Source of the DNA: Isoetes taiwanensis
Taxonomy: Eukaryota > Streptophyta > Lycopodiopsida > Isoetales > Isoetaceae
Reading direction: 5' to 3'
DNA length: 64,000 nt
Assembly: GCA_021234155.1 (NCBI GenBank)
Contig: JAJEKV010000005.1
Span: forward strand, 18,210,089-18,274,088
The notes beneath the pieces are model-generated. The model was given only the letters and a program-made list of their open reading frames with translations. It was not told where the DNA came from and made no database searches. Below are positions 44,386-56,243 of the stretch, piece after piece; the stretch's first letter is position 1; every line of letters starts with the position of its first letter. Position numbers and translations under genes: made by a program.

Positions 44386-46148
44386 ACGAGTGCTGGATTG
44401 CCTTGATGCAGTAGGAAAATATGAACTATGTGAAGTGCTTGCATTTAACAAAGCCATTGACCTGCCATCCATCCGCATTAGTACAGACTACACGGGCTTC
44501 GCCTCCTGCCCTTTTTAGTGTTAAATATGTAACTTGGACATTGAATTCTCTGTGGACAAGCTCCATGAGAAGCGGAGGATGTTGTCACGAACCTATGCTT
44601 GTCGTCACAGATATGCCGTTTGTTAATCACCATCCTCGGGCTCTTACAAGGACAATGTTGCAAGAAGCATAGTTCATGTCTGCCTTCCATCTCGTAGACT
44701 ATGCCTCTGGGCACTGAACTTCATCGAATTGTGAATATGTCCCAATATCTGGATGACAAGTTCAAAACCATTGGTTTCTCACCTGATGCCGAGCAGTGGT
44801 GATGCTGAGCAGTGTGGAGCTATGACATGGGCAACATGCATTGATATAATGGATGCAATGAATGCTGCAGAAGCTTTTTGCACTTGTTGGATCATCATTG
44901 ACGCTAAGAAGGAGCTATTAAGGTCAATTTTTTATGATTTCAGCTTTTGGGCGGTCCATATGAGCACGAAGACATGTACTTTGAGTTATCTTTGTTATGA
45001 TCTGAATGGCAGTCACAGCCTATCTTATGCATTTCGGACATGTGGGTGATCAATAGCAGCATCAAAAGATGACATCCAAAGAGTGGCAAGTAAAAGCTTG
45101 GAGCAGCAGAGAAAAGCATGTATTCTAGAACCTATTGTCATATCGCCCTATATTTTGTTGCAAAACTCTGGAATCACTATTTTTTCCCGAAGTAATTAAT
45201 ATTTTGAGCATATTTGGGGTTCCAAAGAGTGGCAAGTAAAAGCTTGGAGCAGCAGAGAAAAGTATGTATTCTAGAACCTATTGCCATATCGCCCTATATT
45301 TTGTTGCAAAACTCTGGAATCACTATTTTTAACTGAAGTAATTAATATTTTGAGCATATTTGGGGTTCCATGATGTGGATATGACAAGTCAATTTTTGTT
45401 ATCAAACGGTGAGTATATCTAGTGAGAATCATCCACCATATATTATGTATTTAATACCTTGAATGAAGGAAACCTGCTCTTTTGTCAACTTCTGTTATAT
45501 CAAGGGATGAGGCGATGCGTAAGCTTTTGTTGCAGTTGTTACAATACCAGATTCCATTTTGCAGGGTGCAAGTCCTGTTATACATGTGGAGCTGAGATCA
45601 TTTTCCAGTAAGCATCATTTGTTGCAGCATTTTTGAAAGCATCTAATATATGTTGTTGAAGGTAACTCCACATGTTTTAGGAGGGCATTAGAGTATTTAT
45701 CAAGGATTGGACGGATACATAGCTAGATTTGTACATGCACTTTACTTTTGCCTGCTACTGGTATCTTGATGATATTAGAACCGGATTTCCTCTAATATCA
45801 GCCAAAAGCAATAGCATTGGCGCCTTTGAATGGGAACTTTACTCATTCTCTGCACTCCACCAAACTGCACAATCTTTGCCAAAGGATTCAAGATTTGAAA
45901 ATGGTATCATTTAATTTCCAATTTTCTACCCATTTTCTGTTTACTGTGTGGTGTAGTCCAATGTAAAACTTTTTCGTCTCACTTTGCTCAGACTTATAAT
46001 GGGTTGTATTATGATAACCAGAAGGACTCTATTAAACCTGGCCAGTCTCGGATAAAGCATCTGATGAAGGAGCATTCAAGTTCTGCAAATGCATCAACAC
46101 ATATTTGAGCTTCTTCGAACATGCTGTGAACCCAGCATTAGGATCCGA
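44386..46148 (+). pseudogene. Decayed multi-exon gene beside the array, unknown family
   Basis: Several plus-strand segments look like former exons: 44386-44517 (LDCLDAVGKYELCEVLAFNK, AIDLPSIRISTDYTGFASCP), 44729-44806 (VNMSQYLDDKFKTIGFSPDA), 45756-45905 (YLDDIRTGFPLISAKSNSIG) and 45992-46148. The last is bounded by acceptor ctcag and donor GA|GTAAGT and reads TYNGLYYDNQKDSIKPGQSR, then after a frameshift FKFCKCINTYLSFFEHAVNP. Frameshifts and stops interrupt it. I do not recognise the family. A 146-bp tandem duplication lies in its middle. It is the closest gene-like sequence to the aegerolysin array. Confidence 0.45.
45075..45371. repeat. 146-bp tandem duplication
   Basis: Units start tccaaagagtggcaagtaaa at 45075 and 45221 and differ by only a few substitutions (for example gcatgt / gtatgt, gtcata / gccata). 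Confidence 0.92.
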
Positions 46149-46262
46149 GTAAGTGCATATTCAATGCTGTTAATGTCTTAAGGAAGTTTTAATTATGTTT
46201 TTGTGTTCAGGAAAAGATCATAATTCATGTAGTTCTTGTAGCTGCATGCTTTTAATACCATA

Positions 46263-46606
46263 TCTTTGGATTTTTGAGACTTGTTAGAGCACTTTCAAGA
46301 AAGTGAAAAATCATAGAAATAGACCATGTCATATTGTACCGTACTGAATATAAGCCTTTGTGAATTGCCGAGCTTGAAATTGATGACTGGATATGAAGCA
46401 AGTAGAAACATGATCAACAATGAGCTAGTGTTGAACCCTGTAATTCTGATTGAAATATTTTGACAGGGTTCAAAATGCATGCCCGAGGATGGAAATCAAT
46501 ATAATGCATGTTTGAAAACGTAATGGCATTTCTTATATTGCGCAGCTCATATAGACCAAAAACATAATGGCATCTATAGACAGAAAACATAATGGCCCAC
46601 AGGATT
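46263..46606. repeat. Diverged, gene-less first array unit
   Basis: It matches the inter-gene part of the array unit (gttagagcac, aatagaccatgtcatat, gatgactggatatgaagcaa, gttgaaccctgtaattctga) but with many more differences than any other copy, and it has no aegerolysin gene. It is probably the oldest unit, or the outside edge of the array. Confidence 0.75.
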
Positions 46607-47123
46607 TGTTTTTGATCTCTGGATTTTAGAGAGTTGTTAGAGCACTTCCAGGTAAGTGACAAATCATAGAAATAGACCATGTCATATGGTACCGTATTGA
46701 ATATAACCCTTTGTTAGTTGTCGAGCTTGAATTTGATGATTGGATATGAAGCAAGTAGAGACATGATCAACAATGAGCTAGTGTTGAACCCTGTAATTCT
46801 GATTTGAGATATTTTGACCGGGTTCAAAATGCATGTCTACGGATGGAGATCAATATATTGCATGTCTGAAAACATAATGGCATCTCTTATATTGCACAGC
46901 TCGTATAGACAGAAACGGCATTTATAGATAGAAAAACTCCTTGTTAGTCAAATCAATTATTTTAATTTCATGGAAATTTTATGCAAGTGGACGGTGCAGA
47001 AATGGAAGGGGGCAAAAACACAAACATAGCAAAGCCTTTAGCTATTATTCTTGTAAGATAGAACTGAAAACATAACCTTATATGTGCATAATAGCAGCAT
47101 TGCAAGCATAGAAACAAATGCAC

Positions 47124-47774
47124 CTAAGATTGCTGGAGGCGACTGCCCAAGTAAGCAATCTTAACATTGATGTTGCCAAGAGGTCCGGATGTAGACCAGT
47201 CAGAAATATCGACGATGACATCGTCAGAGAAGGTCTTCTTGCTAATCTTGTTTTTGCCGGACCAAGGGCAATCGAAATAAATCTCCACAAGCTTCTTGGG
47301 CCTTTGGACGGGTAGAGCTCAAAGGTGCCTTCCGGTGCCGCTGGGAGAGTTCTCTCGGCCAGAAGCAGCGACTACACCTGCAGGACCGCTTTTGATCTCC
47401 ACGCCGCTCACTGTGCCCAGCTCCTTGTCTTGCTGTGGGTAGTCATACCATTTTCCCCAATCCAGCCTTGCATTCACTAAATTATAGATCCAGGCCCCAA
47501 GTAAGTTATATGAAATGCAACCCACTGTTTATATGCAAACGGTTCTGGCTCCTCCCCTGCATCACAACATAATTTCACTTATTAACATTCCAAATCTAAA
47601 TGCTTGGCTAGATTTGACATCATTTAACTTATTAACATTCCAAATCTAAATGCTTGGCTAGATTTGACATCGCTTAACTTACTTACCTCGTTTTTCCAGG
47701 GATTCTGCGCCGTAGCTTGGCATCAGAGCGGCCACTAGAATGAGAAGCATTACAAGCTTAGATGTGAGCGCCAT
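47124..47774 (-). pseudogene. Aegerolysin copy A, frameshifted, promoter lost
   Basis: Exon 1 (47774-47687, 88 bp) still encodes an intact signal-peptide frame. The intron (47686-47557) is 130 bp, not 80, because about 50 bp of it are tandemly duplicated. Exon 2 (47556-47124) differs from copy D by single-base losses near 47480 and 47303, a one-base gain near 47333 and a 3-bp loss near 47390, so the frame is lost soon after the second strand of the domain. The upstream region is also gone: the sequence jumps from ctagactagtaa directly to acttcccagtg at about 47810, removing the TATA box and roughly 470 bp present in the other copies. It is neither translatable nor likely to be transcribed from its own promoter. 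Confidence 0.88.
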
Positions 47775-48389
47775 TGTGGATCAGAATCAAGTGAGTCACT
47801 AGACTAGTAAACTTCCCAGTGAAAGAAGGCAGGCCCTGATTGCATGCATCTCCATGTAATGCATCTGCTTAGTTCACATGTTGGTCAGAGTAAAGAGATT
47901 CATTTGTGTTGAGCTGTAAGTTTTGAGATGCAATATCTTTGATCCCACATCATGTCATATGGTACGGTATTGAATATAACCCTTTGTTAGGTGTCGAGCT
48001 TGAATTTGATGACTGGATATGAAGCAAGTATTGAGCTAGTGTTGAACCCTGTAATTCTGATTTGAGATATTTTGACCGGGTTCAAAATGCATGTCTACGG
48101 ATGGAGATCAATATATTGCATGTCTGAAAACATAATGGCATCTCTTATATTGCACAGCTCGTATAGACAGAAACGGCATCTATAGATAGAAAAACTCCTT
48201 GTTAATCAAATAAATTTTCGTGATATTTTAATTTCATGGAAATTTTATGCAAGTGGACGGTGCAGAAATGGAAGGGGGCGAAAACACAAACATAGCAAAG
48301 CCTTTAGCTATTATTCTTGTAAGATAGAACTGAAAACATAACCTTATATGTGCATAATAGCAGCATTGCAAGCATAGAAACAAATGCAC

Positions 48390-48992
48390 CTAAGATTGCT
48401 GGAGGCGACTGCCCAAGTAAGCAATCTTAACATTGATGTTGCCAAGAGGTCCGGATGTAGACCAGTCAGAAATATCGACGATGACATCGTCAGAGAAGGT
48501 CTTCTTGCTAATCTTGTTTTTGCCGGACCAAGGGCAATCGAAATAAATCTCCACAAGCTTCTTGGCGCCTTGGACGTGGTAGAGCTCAAAGGTGCCTTCG
48601 GTGCCGCTGGGAGAGTTCTCTCGGCCAGAGGCAGCTACTACGCCTGCAGGACCGCCGCTTTTGATCTCCACGTCGTTCACTGTGCCCAGCTCCTTGTCTT
48701 GCTGTGGGTAGTCATACCATTTTCCCCAATCCAGCCTTGCATTCACCAATTGTGATAGATCCAGGCCCCAAGTAAGTTATATGAAATGCAACCCACTGTT
48801 TATATGCAAACGGTTCTGGCTCCTCCCCTGCATCACAACATAATTTCACTTATTAACATTCCAAATCTAAATGCTTGGCTAGATTTGACATCGCTTAACT
48901 TATTTTACCTCGTTTTTCCAGGGATTCTGCCAGATCTTGGCACCAGAGCTGCCACTAGAATGAGAAGCATTACAAGCTTGGATGTGAGCCAT
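48390..48992 (-). pseudogene. Aegerolysin copy B, frameshifted
   Basis: Exon 1 (48992-48909) is 84 bp instead of 88. Two bases are missing right after the start codon and two more near 48930, so the signal peptide is not encoded. The donor is GTAAAA rather than the GTAAGT of the other copies. The intron is 48908-48828. Exon 2 (48827-48390) has one extra base near 48752, after which the domain frame runs to the normal stop, keeping the GKWYDYPQQD, SGTEGTFELY and FDCPW segments. The upstream region, including the TATA box, is present. Confidence 0.88.
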
Positions 48993-50197
48993 TGTGGATC
49001 AGAATCAAGTGAGTCACTAGACTAGTAAGCACATTTATAATCCTTGAGCTTGCCATTTTTCAAGTGCCCAATGAATAAAATGATCCTACTGTGTATTTGT
49101 CCGCATGCATGCAAACACTTGTGCGCATGCATGCTAGTTAGACAGATGCATACAGCTACGTATTTGTATGCAGCATTCTGATAATATCCATCCAGTTTAT
49201 TTGTTTTTCCTTGTTTTTCCTGCATGCCTTTTCTTCATTTTACCGCAAGAATAGTGGAGATTCGGCTTGAAGCAATTATTTGGGAACATTATTTTTACAG
49301 TGCAGGAAGAGAATAACATTGTTTTGTGACAAAGGCAACCGGGCATGATGTAAAGAACAACAATTGTACTTTGTCATTCCGGTTTAAGTCACAAGAGTCT
49401 TCGGGTTAACATACACAAGGAATAAGTACATGTTTCCTCAATTCCTCTCAGTTTGTTATACCCGTATTGGCCAGATAAGTGACATGCCAATTTAAACTTC
49501 CCAGTGAAAGAAGGCAGGCCCTGATTGCATGCATCTCCATGTAATGGATCTGCTTAGTTCACATGGTCAGAGTAAAGAGATTCATTTGTGTTGAGCTATA
49601 AGTTTTGAGATGCAATATCTTTGATCCCACATTCGAATTCAATTTTTGTTTATAGCACATTTACCATCGTTGAGAAAATTTTGTGGTGATTCAATTACAT
49701 TCTTTCTGAGAAAAACATAACGAGTGTGACGTTAGACTTTAGAGTTTACTGAAAAGAGCAGTTCAATATATTTGTTTTTGATCTCTCGATTTTGGAGAGT
49801 TGTTAGAGCACTTCCAGGTAAGTGACAAATCATAGAAATAGACCATGTCATATGGTACGGTATTGAATATTGATGACTGGATATGAAGAAAGTAGAGACA
49901 TGATCAACAATGAGCTAGTGTTGAACCCTGTAATTCTGATTTGAGATATTTTGACAGGGTTCAAAATGCATGTCTAAGGATGGAGATCAATATATTGCAA
50001 GTCTGAAAACATAATGGCATCTCTTATATTGCACAACTCGTATAGGCAGAAACGACATCTATAGATAAACTCCTTGTTAATCAAATAAATTTTCGTGATA
50101 TTTTAATTTCATGGAAATTTTATGCAAGTGGACGGTGCAGAAATGGAAGGGGGCGAAAACACAAACATACCAAAACCTTTAGCTATTATTCATATAT

Positions 50198-51247
50198 AAC
50201 CTTTACCAAAAACTCTATATGGATATTGCGGAATTTTCCACTTTTGGAGATGTGATTTTGGTTGGTGATTTTAATGCGCGAACAAGAGATGAACAGGTCC
50301 ACCTCAATGATTTTAGCTCCGACCCTATTCTAATCCCAGAGATTCATCCTAAGGAAATAGGTATAGCAAGAACATCTGCTGATATAAGAGAGAATGCACC
50401 CATAACTGAATATGGACGCCATCTTTTGAATCTTGGGCAGATTCATAACCTGGTTATATACAACGGGCTCCTCCAATGGCCTGATTCTGCCAAATACACA
50501 TGTTTTTCCGCACAAAGGGGAAATAGTGTTGTGGACTATATTATTGGTTCCCCTGACTTCATATGTGAGATTGATTCCTTTTACATTGATAAGAGGCCTG
50601 CAAAAGGAGATCATGTTCCTTTGGTTTTCACCATTAAATCGCCACATACCCAAGCAGAAATAAAACCAGTCGGTAGGATACTTGATTATCATTTCGAATT
50701 TGATCACTGCATGGACACGGTCTATAATGATGTTTTGAATTCTTACCTCCAAGGTATTGAGGAAAGGGGATCACTAGAGAATAAAGCTGCGCTTTTATCT
50801 TATGCCATGCTAGAAGCTTCTAAAGGTTGCTTTCCATATTCTGTTAGGGAACACAAAGAACAGCGGGCAAAAGTTGGATCTATGCCTCAAAATGGCTGGT
50901 ATGACCATGACTGTAAAACATTGCACAGGAAGTTGAAACATGCTTTGAACTTCAGCCCTGATATAGTACCAGAAATTAAAGCTGAGTATAAAAGATTGAC
51001 ACGGCGCAAAAAGAGGGCTTTCGAATCCAAAAACAGAGAACACATGCTAAATCTTCTTTATAGTAATGCTTCTGGGCAGTTTTGGAGGAAATTGGCAGCT
51101 AGAAAATCAGATTGTCCTTTAAAAGATTTAGGGGTATGGTCAGCATATGCAAACTCTCTCTTAGATGTTAAGAACCAACAGTTCTCTCAGGATGAGCTAG
51201 ATTCGAGGCCTCAAACTTCTACCTTTTTACGGGGTCTCTCTCATTGA
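50198..51247 (+). pseudogene. LINE endonuclease domain, N-terminally truncated
   Basis: Open from the insertion point, reading DVILVGDFNARTRDEQVHL early and then NSVVDYIIGSPDF and GDHVPLVFTI. GDFNAR, SVVDYI and the DH pair are conserved active-site segments of the apurinic-type (exonuclease-endonuclease-phosphatase) domain that nicks target DNA. Roughly the first 80-100 residues are missing. The frame breaks at about 51240 before the reverse transcriptase. Confidence 0.9.
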
Positions 51248-52600
51248 AAGGGCCATACAAAAGCTAAACACAGGGAAAGCAAAAGATTGGGAAGAATTAC
51301 AAGCTGAAATGATTATACATGGGGCTAAGACATTGGCACCAGTGATTGCAGAGCTATTTAATGAAGCTATTTGCATTGGTTTTCCGCTGGTTTGGTCAAA
51401 TAATGTTATAAAGCCTATCCATAAGGGGCGATTCTATGAATCCTACTAATTATCGCCTAAATTATGATTGGGCATGTGATGGCAAAACTGTATGGATCCG
51501 CATTGGAAATGGTCCTTAGTGATTTTGCAGAAAATCACAGCCTTAGAGCCAAGGGACAAGCTGGTTTCAGGAAAAACTTTTCCACAATTGATCATATTTT
51601 TTCTTTAAGGGCAATCATTGAGGAAGCAAAGGCAAGGAAAAGTAAAGTTTATTGTTGTTTTGTTGATTTTTAAAAGTTTTGATACTGTTCCTCGGAACAG
51701 GTTGTTTCAGAGGCTCAAAACGTTGGGGCTTTCTCACTAACTGATCTGGGCAGTGTTGACATTATACGAGAATGTAATAGGCAGAGTGAAAATAGATGGG
51801 CAGTTTTCAGAGGAAGTTTTCAGTACAATTGGGGTTAAACAAGGGTGCCCCCTCTCTCCTACTCTATTTGGACTTTACATTGATGAGCTTAAAAGCTTTG
51901 TTCAGTCTTTAGGCGGAGAAGGCTCCATCCTCGCTCAGGAATGCATTTCCATTTTGCTCTATGCGGATGATGTGGTTCTAATCTCACCATCTCCTCAAGG
52001 GCTCAAAAACATTTGGCTGCCCTAGAAGCCTTTTGCAAAGATAGAGAGCTGTAAAAGACCAAAGTGATGGTATTTAATACCTCTTGGAAAAATTGAAAAA
52101 ATAACTCTTTTACTTTCCAAGGACAACCTGTAGAAATTGTTTCTACATACACCTACTTGGGTGTAGAGTTTGCGGGCCCTCTATTCAGATTGAGGGAGGC
52201 TGGTCAGGCAAGGATTGCAAAAGGATATGCTTCTCTTGTACAGCTAGAAAAACAGTGCTACCAACTCCATTTCCAAGATATTCATACAAAGCTCTTCCTG
52301 TTTGACACGTTGGTGAAGCCGACAGCTTTATATGGTGCACAAATATGGGGAGTTGACCTACGAGCCGATGACTGGGGTCAACTAGAGAGGCTCCAAATTT
52401 CTCTTCTCTCTAGAATGATTAGAAGCAAACATTCAGTACCCCATGATATAATGCTTGCAGAATTTAATGCAAAACCTCTGAAGATCGAGATTGCCTTCCA
52501 AACAGTGACGTACTTACATAAGTTACACCGTCTTGGACAGTCACAAGAAGGTCAAAGAAGACTTCCCTGGCTGGCATATGTGTCGGTCTAAAACATTGGC
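51248..52600 (+). pseudogene. LINE reverse transcriptase, frameshifted
   Basis: Pieces in three frames read KLNTGKAKDWEELQAEM, GQAGFRKNFSTIDHIFSLRA, GVKQGCPLSPTLFGLYIDEL and LLYADDVVLIS, followed by the thumb region (YLGVEFAGPLF, LVKPTALYGAQIWG). The catalytic YADD is intact. Breaks lie near 51430, 51672, 51740 and 52020. It copies the element RNA into DNA at the nicked target; this copy cannot make a full protein. Confidence 0.9.
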
Positions 52601-52638
52601 AGACCAAGGTAATTTGTTGGTTCACAAGGACATCTAAA

Positions 52639-53073
52639 TTGTTTGAGGAGATGGGTTTCTCTATGGGAAATATCCCACCTTTTCACTACAGTATAATGGA
52701 TGACAATCTGAATTTTACTCGGCAAGAAATCAATCAGCTTATACGCCATGACTTGGAGTATCTGTATGTTTCAAATACATGGGTGAATCCCATCAAAGAG
52801 CTGCCTGCTAAAAAGAAATTCTATAAGGATAACTTCCTAAATATATCAGCGGATGGGTTCATTATAAGACCTGGATATTTAGATATGGATCTGCCGAACA
52901 AAGTGAGATACTCTATGGGGCAGTTTAGAGTGTCATCTCACCAGCTGGAGATTGAGGTTGGTAGGGCGAAAAAGATTAGTCGTGAGGATCGGAAGTGCCC
53001 AATGTGCGATCTAAACATGGTCGAGTCAGAAGAACATTTTATTTTTACCTGCCCAATCTATTACATTATTAGA
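52639..53073 (+). pseudogene. LINE C-terminal part before nested insertion
   Basis: Open frame ending with CPMCDLNMVESEEHFIFTCP, a CxxC..HxxxxC zinc finger typical of the C-terminus of many LINE proteins. The frame is cut at YYIIR (53073) by the inner LINE and resumes at 55575. Confidence 0.88.
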
Positions 53074-55569
53074 AAGAAAGAAAGATTATATTAACGTCTA
53101 CGAGAGACCGCTTGGGTCTATGAGACCAAATATACATCAATCATGTCCAGCTAGGGGCGCATTTGCAGCCACCTAGAGATATTGCATAAAAAAGGAAAAA
53201 GAAAACTAAAACAATGAGATTAAGAAACTTTTGTCTTCTTGGCCACGGGCTCAAAGTATAAAGTAATGTCAGACTTGTTTTCTCTTTTGAAGGACTGCTT
53301 ATGTTTATCCTTTACCGTCCGCTTTCTTCTTCTCGACACTTTCATGGTTACTCCTTTTGAGATTGGATGAGATGGTCCGGGGAGAGAACCTGCCTTCCGT
53401 TTATTATCATTATCACCTCCAATGAGAAAGAAAGTGATCAGTCTTTCGTGGGATCATTTTCATGTCCCGCTCTTCCCCAGCTTGCTCCTTTAATAGATTT
53501 CTTCTATGCACAGTCATTTGGTGAAGAAAAAGAGCTATACATTTCTGATCCTCATAGGCGATCAGTTTGGAGAGGGAGGTAGGTTCCGAAATAGGCAATG
53601 GAATCTGCCCCGTATTTCATAATAGACTGGACATGTAAAGATGAAATGTTCCTCCGACTCAATTACATTCAAGTGACATAGTCTGCAGATTCTTTTCGAG
53701 CGCTCCACCTTCGGTCTACTAGCACGACCAGCTTCGATCTCGAGCTGATGAGATGAGACCCTGAGCTGACCGATAGCATGTCTCACCTTATGTGAGGTGA
53801 ATATTCAAATATCCTGGTCGCTCGATGAAACCATCTTCATTGATCTCAAGGAAGTGATCTTTGTAAAATTGCATCTTGGTAGGAAGATCACTTGGGGTTA
53901 ACCATGTCCTTGATATGTATAAAATTTCCAGATCGTGCCGTATGAGCTGGTTCTTCTCCTTTTCAAGTCTCTTTTTTGCTCCAGGTTTTACCGCCGTATT
54001 AGCTGCAGCTACATTATGTTGAAAGGGGGGCAGCTTTCCCAAGCCAAATCCTAAGGAAGCAGCCCATTGCGATGCTTTTGCGTACCAACATTCCTGCACT
54101 CCCTTTTCAGCCAGATCTTTGGAGCTCTTGAGAGCAATCCATGGAAGCCTGCATTGGCCTTGCTGCGAGGACCCGAGTTGGTGCACTTTATGCAAAAAGG
54201 AGACTAACTGGAATGCTGCGTCCAGTTGAAGCGGAGTGGCTGAAAATTCTGCCAATATGATTGAATGTGGCACAGATGCTTTGCTCATAATCATTTTGGA
54301 CAGAAAATAAATTTGCAGTCTTTCTATATGACCCCATTCTTTGGCTGTCATATCCATTCCCCACATCAAAGCTCCATATAGAGCAGCTGGTCTAACTAAG
54401 GTATTGAAAAGATGAATCTTTGCTGGGACATCCTGAAAATCTGCTTTAAAACATTTCTTCTCTAGCATTGCAAGCGAGGCATACCCCTTTGTGAGCCTGT
54501 CATATGCTGCGTCTTTCATGCTAAAGACGGGACCCTTAAATTGCACCCCTAAGTAAGTATAATGAGAGACCACTTCCACTTGTTGATTCATGAAAAAGAA
54601 GCTGCTGCGATGCATGCAAGCACGTGATGTGTTGAAAACCATCACTTTTGTTTTGTCCAAGTTCACTTTAAGCTCTCTTTGAGCGCAAAAATTCTCAAGT
54701 GCCATTAAATGATGCTGAAGGCCCTCAGGAGAAGAAGATATAAGTACCACATCATCCCATATATAAAAGGATGGATATGCATTCATCAGCTAAAGCAGAT
54801 CCGGCACCTCCAAGTGCTGCTACGAAGCTTTCCAGCTCGTCAATGTACACACCGAAGAGTGTAGGGGATAAGGGACAGCCCTGTTTAACCCCAATTGTGC
54901 TGCTTATGTCATCCGACCAGCCCCCAGGCACTTTAATTCTTCCCAAAACATTTTCATAGAGCATCAAAACGGCCCATATGACTTGATGCGACAATCCAAG
55001 TTCAGTAAGTCTATGAAATAGGCGATTCCGAGGGACCGTATCAAAGGCTTTGCGGAAATCCACAAAGCAACAATAAACTTTTGTTTTCTTTGCTTTAGCT
55101 TCCTCAATGATTGACCGTAAGGTAAAGATATGATCTATTGTTGAGAAGTTCCTCCTGAAACCAGCCTGGCCCTTTGCTCTAAGGAGATTTATCTCCGCAT
55201 ATTCACTGATAATCAAGTCCAATGCACATCCATATAATCTTGCCATGACATGTCCAATCATTATAAGGCGGTAGTTGTTTGGATTCATTGGGTCTCCGGC
55301 CTTAAAAATTGGCTTGATGATATTAATGGTCCATGCTTTTGGAAAGCTTGAGCATATTATCTCATTGAATAAATCTGCCACAATAGGCGCAAGGGTATCC
55401 ATTCCATGGATCAAAAATTCCGCCTGCAAATCCTCACAATCTTTTGCTTTTCCAGTGTTCAATTTGCTTATAGCTTCTCGGATAAGGGAAGTGGAGAAAA
55501 GAAAGGAGGATTGGGGCTGGGGCTGCAATCCAATGTCAAGCAAATCTGCTTTTCCCACATCTAGGAGCG
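53074..55569 (-). mobile_element. Second LINE nested in the first, opposite strand
   Basis: The outer reading frame stops at ..attattaga (53073) and resumes with ggcagatatcattgtc at 55575. The 5 bases ttaga occur at both sides (53069-53073 and 55570-55574), a target duplication. The insert is a related but not identical LINE on the minus strand. It is truncated to the RT start (5' end 55569) and has the same 3' end, gtagacgttaat followed by atctttctttctt, as the outer element. It must have inserted later than the outer copy. Confidence 0.92.
53413..55558 (-). pseudogene. Reverse transcriptase and zinc finger of inner LINE
   Basis: 55558-54752 reads GQAGFRRNFSTIDHIFTLRS, VDFRKAFDTVPRNRLFHRL and IGVKQGCPLSPTLFGVYIDE. 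The frame breaks at the catalytic YADD box (LLY / WDDVV near 54760). It continues in another frame 54786-53788 through the thumb domain, then 53786-53562 with the CRLC..HFIFTC zinc finger, and again breaks near 53575. The central RT frame alone is 332 codons, so this copy is less decayed than its host. Confidence 0.9.
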
Positions 55570-55574
55570 TTAGA

Positions 55575-55988
55575 GGCAGATATCATTGTCTTTTTAGAGA
55601 TCCCACATCTCTACGACAGCTGGTAGAATATTACGATCAGAAATGTGTATCTCACTTTGTATATGAACTATCTCTAGAAAGGAGAAATATTCTCAAACAA
55701 AAGAATCCAATGGGTCTGAAGCAAACAGAAATAACTGATTTCTTTTCATCTGAGACAAACGATGATAAGAGGTTAGTAGACTCACCACAGAAGAGGAAGT
55801 ATCCTGACCCTAAAGGGGTAACTTTGGCACTGTCTAAGAAGATAAAACGATCAGCAGCCATGAAACATAAAAAGTCTTTCCAGAAGAGGCCAAGCAGCGA
55901 GCAGCAAAGCAGACCAAGAAGGGGTATTATGAAGTATTTTGCAGCAGTCACAGGAACGAATGGGCTGTCTCCATCAAATCCTATCTGA
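55575..55988 (+). pseudogene. Outer LINE C-terminal tail, resumed
   Basis: The outer frame continues as GRYHCLFRDPTSLRQLVEYY and ends with a Lys/Arg-rich tail (PQKRKYPDPKG, KKIKRSAAMKHKKSF). The matching segment in the inner LINE (GRFHCLF, AYEDQKC) confirms the homology. The tail is basic and could bind nucleic acid. The stop is at 55986-55988. Confidence 0.88.
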
Positions 55989-56098
55989 GCAGATTTTTTG
56001 ATTTTCAATTGTTAGACTTAATATTTTTGTTTCCATACTTTAGATAACAGGAGGGTTTTCCTCCTGAAGGTCTTGAATTCTGTTTATGTTATGGTCTC

Positions 56099-56170
56099 AT
56101 AGACCCTTCGGGTCTCATAGACCCTTCGGGTCTTACGTAGACGTTAATAAATCTTTCTTTCTTTTCTTTC
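56099..56170 (+). repeat. LINE 3' terminus with duplicated stem and TTTC tail
   Basis: The unit gtctcatagacccttcgg is repeated and followed by cgtagacgttaataaat and a (tttc)-rich tail. The inner LINE has one related unit (gtctcatagaccc..) and the same tail, so this is the family's 3' recognition end. Confidence 0.8.
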
Positions 56171-56243
56171 TTGTAAGATAGATCTGAAAACATAACCTTA
56201 TATGTGCATAATAGCAGCATTACAAGCATAGAAACAAATGGAC

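Larger units (their letters stand above)
50192..56170 (+). mobile_element. 5'-truncated LINE in the 3' flank of copy C
   Basis: The array sequence breaks between agctattattc (to 50191) and ttgtaagatag (from 56171). Between lies a non-LTR retrotransposon with endonuclease, reverse transcriptase, a CxxC..HxxxxC zinc finger and a basic tail, ending in a (TTTC)-rich 3' tail (about 56151-56170). It starts inside the endonuclease domain, as expected from incomplete target-primed reverse transcription. A target duplication cannot be fixed; at most 'ttc' is shared. A second LINE (53074-55569) is inserted in it. The clade is not assigned; the RT block differs from typical plant L1. Confidence 0.9.
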
